Of a stretch of DNA of 64,000 nucleotides, positions 60,424 through 64,000 are shown piece after piece. Positions within the stretch are counted from its first letter, which is position 1. Each line of letters begins with the position of its first letter. The DNA comes from Sinorhizobium numidicum. Its GTDB lineage: Bacteria; Pseudomonadota; Alphaproteobacteria; Rhizobiales; Rhizobiaceae. The stretch spans positions 1,424,001-1,488,000 of the forward strand of contig NZ_CP120368.1 of the NCBI RefSeq assembly GCF_029892045.1. The letters run 5' to 3'. A model generated the notes under the pieces. The model saw only the letters and a list, made by a program, of their open reading frames with translations, had not been told where the DNA came from and searched no databases. A program made the translations under genes and the position numbers.

Positions 60424-61446
60424 CTAATCCCCTGATCGTGCATCCATTGTGCACTGACCGGCGATTCGCGCAATGCGTTCATCCGTGTTCACGTCGATCT
60501 TGCCCAGGTTTAAATCTTCGAACAGGTTTTGCGCCTTCAGCCGGTCGAGCGTGCAGCCGCAGAAGGCAGCGCACGAGACGGCGGGATTTTCCCGACTGCA
60601 GGCTTGCTCGCAGTTCAATCGGTAGGCCTGCGCCGCATCCGGCACGGGGGCGGGGACGACAAGGGAAAAAAGATAGACGAGCCCTATGAGCAGCGGCTGG
60701 TGTACCAAGTACACGACCAGGCTGTGGCGCCCAGCAAAGGCGAGCGGCGCCATCCACAGATTCTGCCCATTACGTGGAGCGTGAGCGGATGCTTGACGGG
60801 CGAAAAGCCGGTGATGAAGCAGCTTTGCGGTTCCAAGCCCTAACAGGAAAGGGGCGAGCCAAGGAAGAAGGGGCACGTAGTCGTTAGAGCGAGGGACCGT
60901 CTCGGACAGTCCGACCCACCAGAGCGCGGGCGTGTCGAAGATGGGCGAGCGCAAGTAGAGCGGCGCGACGAGGACCGCTGCGGCGGCAAGAAAGGAAACC
61001 GCTGCGGGGAGCGGCAAGAACAAGAGGCCGACAACGCTTGCTGCCGCGATGGCATGGAGAATCCCAAAAAAGATGAAGGAATCGGGGATGACAAACCAGG
61101 TCGCGATGCTGATCAGGGCTGCGGCTCCAGCGATCTTGGCCAAGCGGCGGCCGAATGCGCCGGCGCGAAATTTCGGAAGCTGACCCAAGACGAGGCTATA
61201 GCCGGCGAGAAACAGGAAGCTGCTCGCGATCAATCGCGCAAAAAGCCGCCAGCCGCCTGTACCCGCGGTTCCGGCTGCCACATAACCGAAGAATTCAAGA
61301 TCCCAGACAGAATGGTAGATCGCCATGGCGACGAGAGCCAGGCCCCGGAGCGCATCCAAGAGCGCGATCCGACCGGGTCTGCTGACGCTCGGTTGCGAGG
61401 TTTGCGGCGCATGAATCGTCGCCGCGGGACTATCGGACATGGGCAT
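60424..61446 (-). CDS. DUF1624/acyltransferase-type membrane protein with a cysteine-rich tail
   Basis: A 340-residue membrane protein of the heparan-alpha-glucosaminide acetyltransferase-like (DUF1624) type. LDALRGLALVAMAIYHSVWDLEFFGY near residues 30-55 holds the conserved Arg and His; about eight helices follow and AGRHSLVVYLVHQPLLIG is near the last. After the final helix a tail of about 66 residues (275-340) carries Cys279, 283, 292, 296, 298 and 332. The acyl acceptor is unknown. Three bases separate it from the downstream ICMT-like gene. Confidence 0.75.
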   Translation of the reverse strand: MPMSDSPAATIHAPQTSQPSVSRPGRIALLDALRGLALVAMAIYHSVWDLEFFGYVAAGTAGTGGWRLFARLIASSFLFLAGYSLVLGQLPKFRAGAFGRRLAKIAGAAALISIATWFVIPDSFIFFGILHAIAAASVVGLLFLPLPAAVSFLAAAAVLVAPLYLRSPIFDTPALWWVGLSETVPRSNDYVPLLPWLAPFLLGLGTAKLLHHRLFARQASAHAPRNGQNLWMAPLAFAGRHSLVVYLVHQPLLIGLVYLFSLVVPAPVPDAAQAYRLNCEQACSRENPAVSCAAFCGCTLDRLKAQNLFEDLNLGKIDVNTDERIARIAGQCTMDARSGD

Positions 61447-61566
61447 TGCTATCCTGTTGGTGGGATAAGGTTACACGTCTGATCTATGCCAGTCGCGTCT
61501 CGATTATGTTGAAATGAAGGCCGCACACACAGGCGCGTCGGGCACTGGCCGGGAGCTCATTCTGAC

Positions 61567-62256
61567 CTAAAGGCCGTCCTCCAGCAGCATAGTGCGTGCT
61601 TCGGAGAAAAACTGCCGGCGCGTAAGCACGAAGATGACGAAGGCGGTTAGCACAATGAAGACATAGGGGCTGATGAACCAGCCGAGATAGCCGATCGAAA
61701 GGAAGATTGCCCTGAGGCCGGCATTGAAATGTTTGGCGGCCAGGATGTTCATGCTTATTGCGCGTTCCGCGGCCCGTTCGGCGGCCTGCCGATCCCGTGT
61801 CATGTCGGCCGTCATCGGAATGCCGCCCATCAGAATAGAACAATAATTGAACAGCCTGTAGGACCAGCCGAACTTGAAGAAGGAATAACCGAAGAGGCAG
61901 GTAAGTCCGCCGACCTTCAGCTCGAATCCCGTCCGCCCAGTCCGGAAGACCTGCGGCAGGTCGTTGAAGATCATTTGCACCTGCTCGGTCGCGCCGAGCA
62001 GCGCGAAACAACCACCAAGCGCAAAAATGGTCGTAGAGGCGAAGAACGCGGTGCCGTTCTGCAGACCGGCGATGATCTGCGTGTCGATCATCTTCAAGTC
62101 ACGATTGAGTGAGTTGCGAATCCACCGCCGCCTGTTTTCGTTCATGAGCCGGGTCAGACTGACGCGCCGGAACTTGCGCCTTCCATCGGTCGCCCAACTG
62201 AAGCCGCCCCACAGCAAAATGAAGATGCCGAACGCTATATAATCCTCGAAAGTCAT
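61567..62256 (-). CDS. DUF599 family membrane protein
   Basis: A 229-residue protein matching DUF599: an N-terminal helix, the basic NENRRRWIRNSLNRDLKMIDTQIIAGLQNGTAFFASTTIFALGG block, and two further hydrophobic segments at the C-terminus. The family is restricted mostly to proteobacteria and has no known function. It stands alone, 120 nt from the DUF1624 gene end. Confidence 0.8.
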   Translation of the reverse strand: MTFEDYIAFGIFILLWGGFSWATDGRRKFRRVSLTRLMNENRRRWIRNSLNRDLKMIDTQIIAGLQNGTAFFASTTIFALGGCFALLGATEQVQMIFNDLPQVFRTGRTGFELKVGGLTCLFGYSFFKFGWSYRLFNYCSILMGGIPMTADMTRDRQAAERAAERAISMNILAAKHFNAGLRAIFLSIGYLGWFISPYVFIVLTAFVIFVLTRRQFFSEARTMLLEDGL

Positions 62257-62536
62257 GCACGTGTTTTTGGCACGGCTGTTTGAAAATGCAAGCGCGCGCA
62301 GCAGGCTTCGTCGTATGGCCAGCTTTAACTAGTAAGGCGGAATCGCGGCCGAACGGGATCCGGAAGCACCGCGTGTGCGGGTGCATCACGGCCGGCCCGG
62401 CGGAGTCCGGTTCATGCTGCTCGAGCTCGACACGATTTTGCCATATTTCGATATTGCGCATTTACACATTCTTCAGTATGCAAGAGCCGAAATGCGGGCC
62501 TCAGAGCTTCTTGGCCCTCGGGTATTCGGAGAAATC

Positions 62537-62638
62537 ATGGACAATACAATACAGAAGTCGTGCTGGGGCGTGACTATTCGCGCCGTGGCTGGTTTCGCTG
62601 GCGTTCTTGTTCTGGCTCATCTTTTTGGCGGCTTCTGA
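62537..62638 (+). CDS. Candidate 33-residue membrane peptide
   Basis: A short frame, MDNTIQKSCWGVTIRAVAGF then a hydrophobic stretch to the stop, encodes one likely transmembrane helix. CGGAGAAATC before the ATG is a fair ribosome site, and a strong terminator follows 18 nt after the stop. A longer reading from ATG 62492 is possible. Peptides of this size are easily random, so the call rests on the ribosome site and terminator. Confidence 0.45.
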   Translation: MDNTIQKSCWGVTIRAVAGFAGVLVLAHLFGGF

Positions 62639-62656
62639 AAATCGAAAAAATCTATC

Positions 62657-62693
62657 AAGGACGACGCAGCCTAGAGACTGGGTCGTCCTTTTG
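62657..62693 (+). terminator. Intrinsic terminator
   Basis: AAGGACGAC (62657-62665) pairs with GTCGTCCTT (62682-62690), with additional pairing in the loop, followed by TTG. It shows that something is transcribed rightward into this site, most simply the small membrane-peptide gene just upstream. Confidence 0.75.
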
Positions 62694-62937
62694 ATTCCGG
62701 CGGAACTTTTCCATCGCTAAATGCTGCCGCTTTCGGCACCATGTCGCACCAACAGAATCCAATGTCGGTCAGTCGCCTGATCCACCGGGATGGGATCGCA
62801 TAGGGTTTCTTCCTATATTAAGGGAAAACCGGCATCGCCTGTTCTCGAAGGGGAGCTGAAGCGGGTTCGGTCATCATCGACAGATGCTCGTGCTGCCCGC
62901 GTGGCGGCGCTCTGTCAGGCTCCGGGGCAGGCAGTTT

Positions 62938-64000
62938 ATGTTTCTTTCCGTCTTCGACGTTTTCAAGATCGGTATCGGTCCTTCGAGTTCGCACACGATG
63001 GGACCGATGTCGGCGGCGAACAGGTTCCTCGACCTCATTCTCTCCGAGGAATGGCCGCGGCCGACGCATGCGGCTGTTGCCGCCATCAGCGTCAGCCTGC
63101 ATGGCTCGCTCGCGCACACGGGTATCGGCCACGGCACTGGCAGGGCGGTGATCCTTGGATTGATGGGCGAGCGTCCGGATCTGGTCGACCCCGATCAGAT
63201 GGATGCAATCATCGACGAGGTGGAACGCACCGGCCGTATCACGCCGCCTGGACATCCGCCTTATGCGTTTCAGCCGAAGACCGATCTCGTCTTCGACAAG
63301 AAGGTGCCGCTGCCGGGTCACGCCAACGGCATGTCCTTTTCTGCGCTTGATCGCGACGGTCGATTGCTTCTCAAACGCATCTATTATTCGATCGGCGGCG
63401 GCTTCGTCGTCACCGATACCGAACTCGAGGCGATGCGTGCCTCGAAGAACAAACCCGCGGGCGTCAAGGTACCCTATCCCTTTGCGACGGCGCAGCAGAT
63501 GCTTGATATGGCGGCCCGCTCGGGACTGACGATTGCCCAGATGAAAAGGGCGAACGAGGAATGCAGCATGTCGAGAGAGGAGCTCGACGAGGGACTCGAC
63601 CGCATATGGGCGGCGATGAACAGTTGCATTGATCGTGGGCTCAGCCAAGACGGAATCATGCCGGGTGGCTTGAAGGTTCGCCGGCGCGCCCGGTCGATCC
63701 ACGACCAGCTCCAGGAGGAATGGCGCTCCAACAAGACCAACCCGCTGCTCGCCAACGATTGGTTGAGCGTCTATGCGATGGCGGTCAATGAAGAGAACGC
63801 TGCCGGCGGCCGGGTGGTGACATCGCCGACCAACGGGGCGGCCGGCGTCGTTCCGGCGACCATCCGCTATTATTTGCATTTCCATGACGATGCCGACCAG
63901 GAAGGCATTCGCGATTACTTACTGACGGCCGCGGCCATCGGTGGCATCATCAAGCATAATGCCTCGATTTCGGGCGCCGAGGTCGGCTGTCAAGGCGAGG
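62938..64000 (+). CDS. sdaA: L-serine ammonia-lyase (SdaA), partial at the right edge
   Basis: The first 354 residues of an iron-sulfur L-serine dehydratase, which deaminates serine to pyruvate and ammonia. The N-terminal [19 protein letters not shown] motif (about 6-24) and the NGAAGVVPA region are intact. Cys351 in EVGCQGE is the first expected [4Fe-4S] ligand; the other two lie beyond the window. The beta domain precedes the catalytic alpha domain in one chain, as in E. coli SdaA. The upstream gap (62694-62937) has a CTATAT at 62813-62818 that could be a -10 box without a good -35. Confidence 0.93.
   Translation, partial: MFLSVFDVFKIGIGPSSSHTMGPMSAANRFLDLILSEEWPRPTHAAVAAISVSLHGSLAHTGIGHGTGRAVILGLMGERPDLVDPDQMDAIIDEVERTGRITPPGHPPYAFQPKTDLVFDKKVPLPGHANGMSFSALDRDGRLLLKRIYYSIGGGFVVTDTELEAMRASKNKPAGVKVPYPFATAQQMLDMAARSGLTIAQMKRANEECSMSREELDEGLDRIWAAMNSCIDRGLSQDGIMPGGLKVRRRARSIHDQLQEEWRSNKTNPLLANDWLSVYAMAVNEENAAGGRVVTSPTNGAAGVVPATIRYYLHFHDDADQEGIRDYLLTAAAIGGIIKHNASISGAEVGCQGE

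Noticed and set aside
62818..63885. Long minus-strand frame opposite sdaA
   Set aside because: Antisense of a clear SdaA reading frame with all family motifs.

Overview
The window is a 64 kb piece of an alphaproteobacterial chromosome, most likely Sinorhizobium/Ensifer or a close member of the Rhizobiaceae. The basis is the high GC content, the rhizobial gene content (MsrPQ, ATP12 chaperone, DUF599 and DUF1345 proteins), the alpha-type ribosomal operons (no rpsD after rpoA, adk directly after secY), palindromic intergenic repeats of rhizobial style, and an EcfG-type promoter (GGAAC-N16-CGTT). There are no prophages, insertion sequences, CRISPR arrays or rRNA genes. No sequence database was searched; all names come from reading motifs and gene order.

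Positions 1-38,140 are the core information-processing block in near-ancestral order. It runs rlmB (opposite strand), tRNA-Tyr, tRNA-Gly, tuf copy 1, two accessory genes, tRNA-Trp, secE, nusG, rplKAJL, rpoBC, then rpsL-rpsG-fusA-tuf copy 2 (str operon), then the S10, spc and alpha operons through secY, adk, rpsM, rpsK, rpoA and rplQ. The two tuf genes encode identical proteins and differ at about five silent sites. Intrinsic terminators, leaders and hairpins divide the block: after tuf 1, at the rplA/rplJ and rplL/rpoB junctions, after rpoC, after tuf 2, after rplO and after rplQ.

Positions 38,100-50,850 hold housekeeping and stress genes: methionine sulfoxide repair in the periplasm (msrPQ), an HtrA-type protease coupled to rarA, a guanidinium exporter behind a clear guanidine-II (mini-ykkC) riboswitch, an overlapping rluC-like/HAD/ATP12 operon, the two enzymes of glutathione-dependent formaldehyde oxidation (adhC-like and fghA-like), an XRE regulator, lipB and tRNA-Leu(GAG).

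Positions 50,900-64,000 begin with the prkA-yeaH-spoVR stress operon, preceded by a near-perfect general-stress (EcfG/RpoE2) promoter. Small envelope proteins follow, with a peptide-deformylase-like protein that has lost two of three metal ligands, mgtE, a MerR regulator with a 22-bp dyad in front of it, an isoprenylcysteine-methyltransferase-like protein, a DUF1624-like membrane protein with a cysteine-rich tail, a DUF599 protein, a tiny membrane-peptide candidate and the start of sdaA, which runs off the right edge.

The most noteworthy points are the riboswitch with a competing ribosome-site hairpin, the metal-ligand-less deformylase relative, the EcfG promoter, the stacked palindromes between rplA and rplJ, the MerR dyad and the cysteine-rich acyltransferase tail. 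I found no clearly new multi-gene defence or metabolic system.
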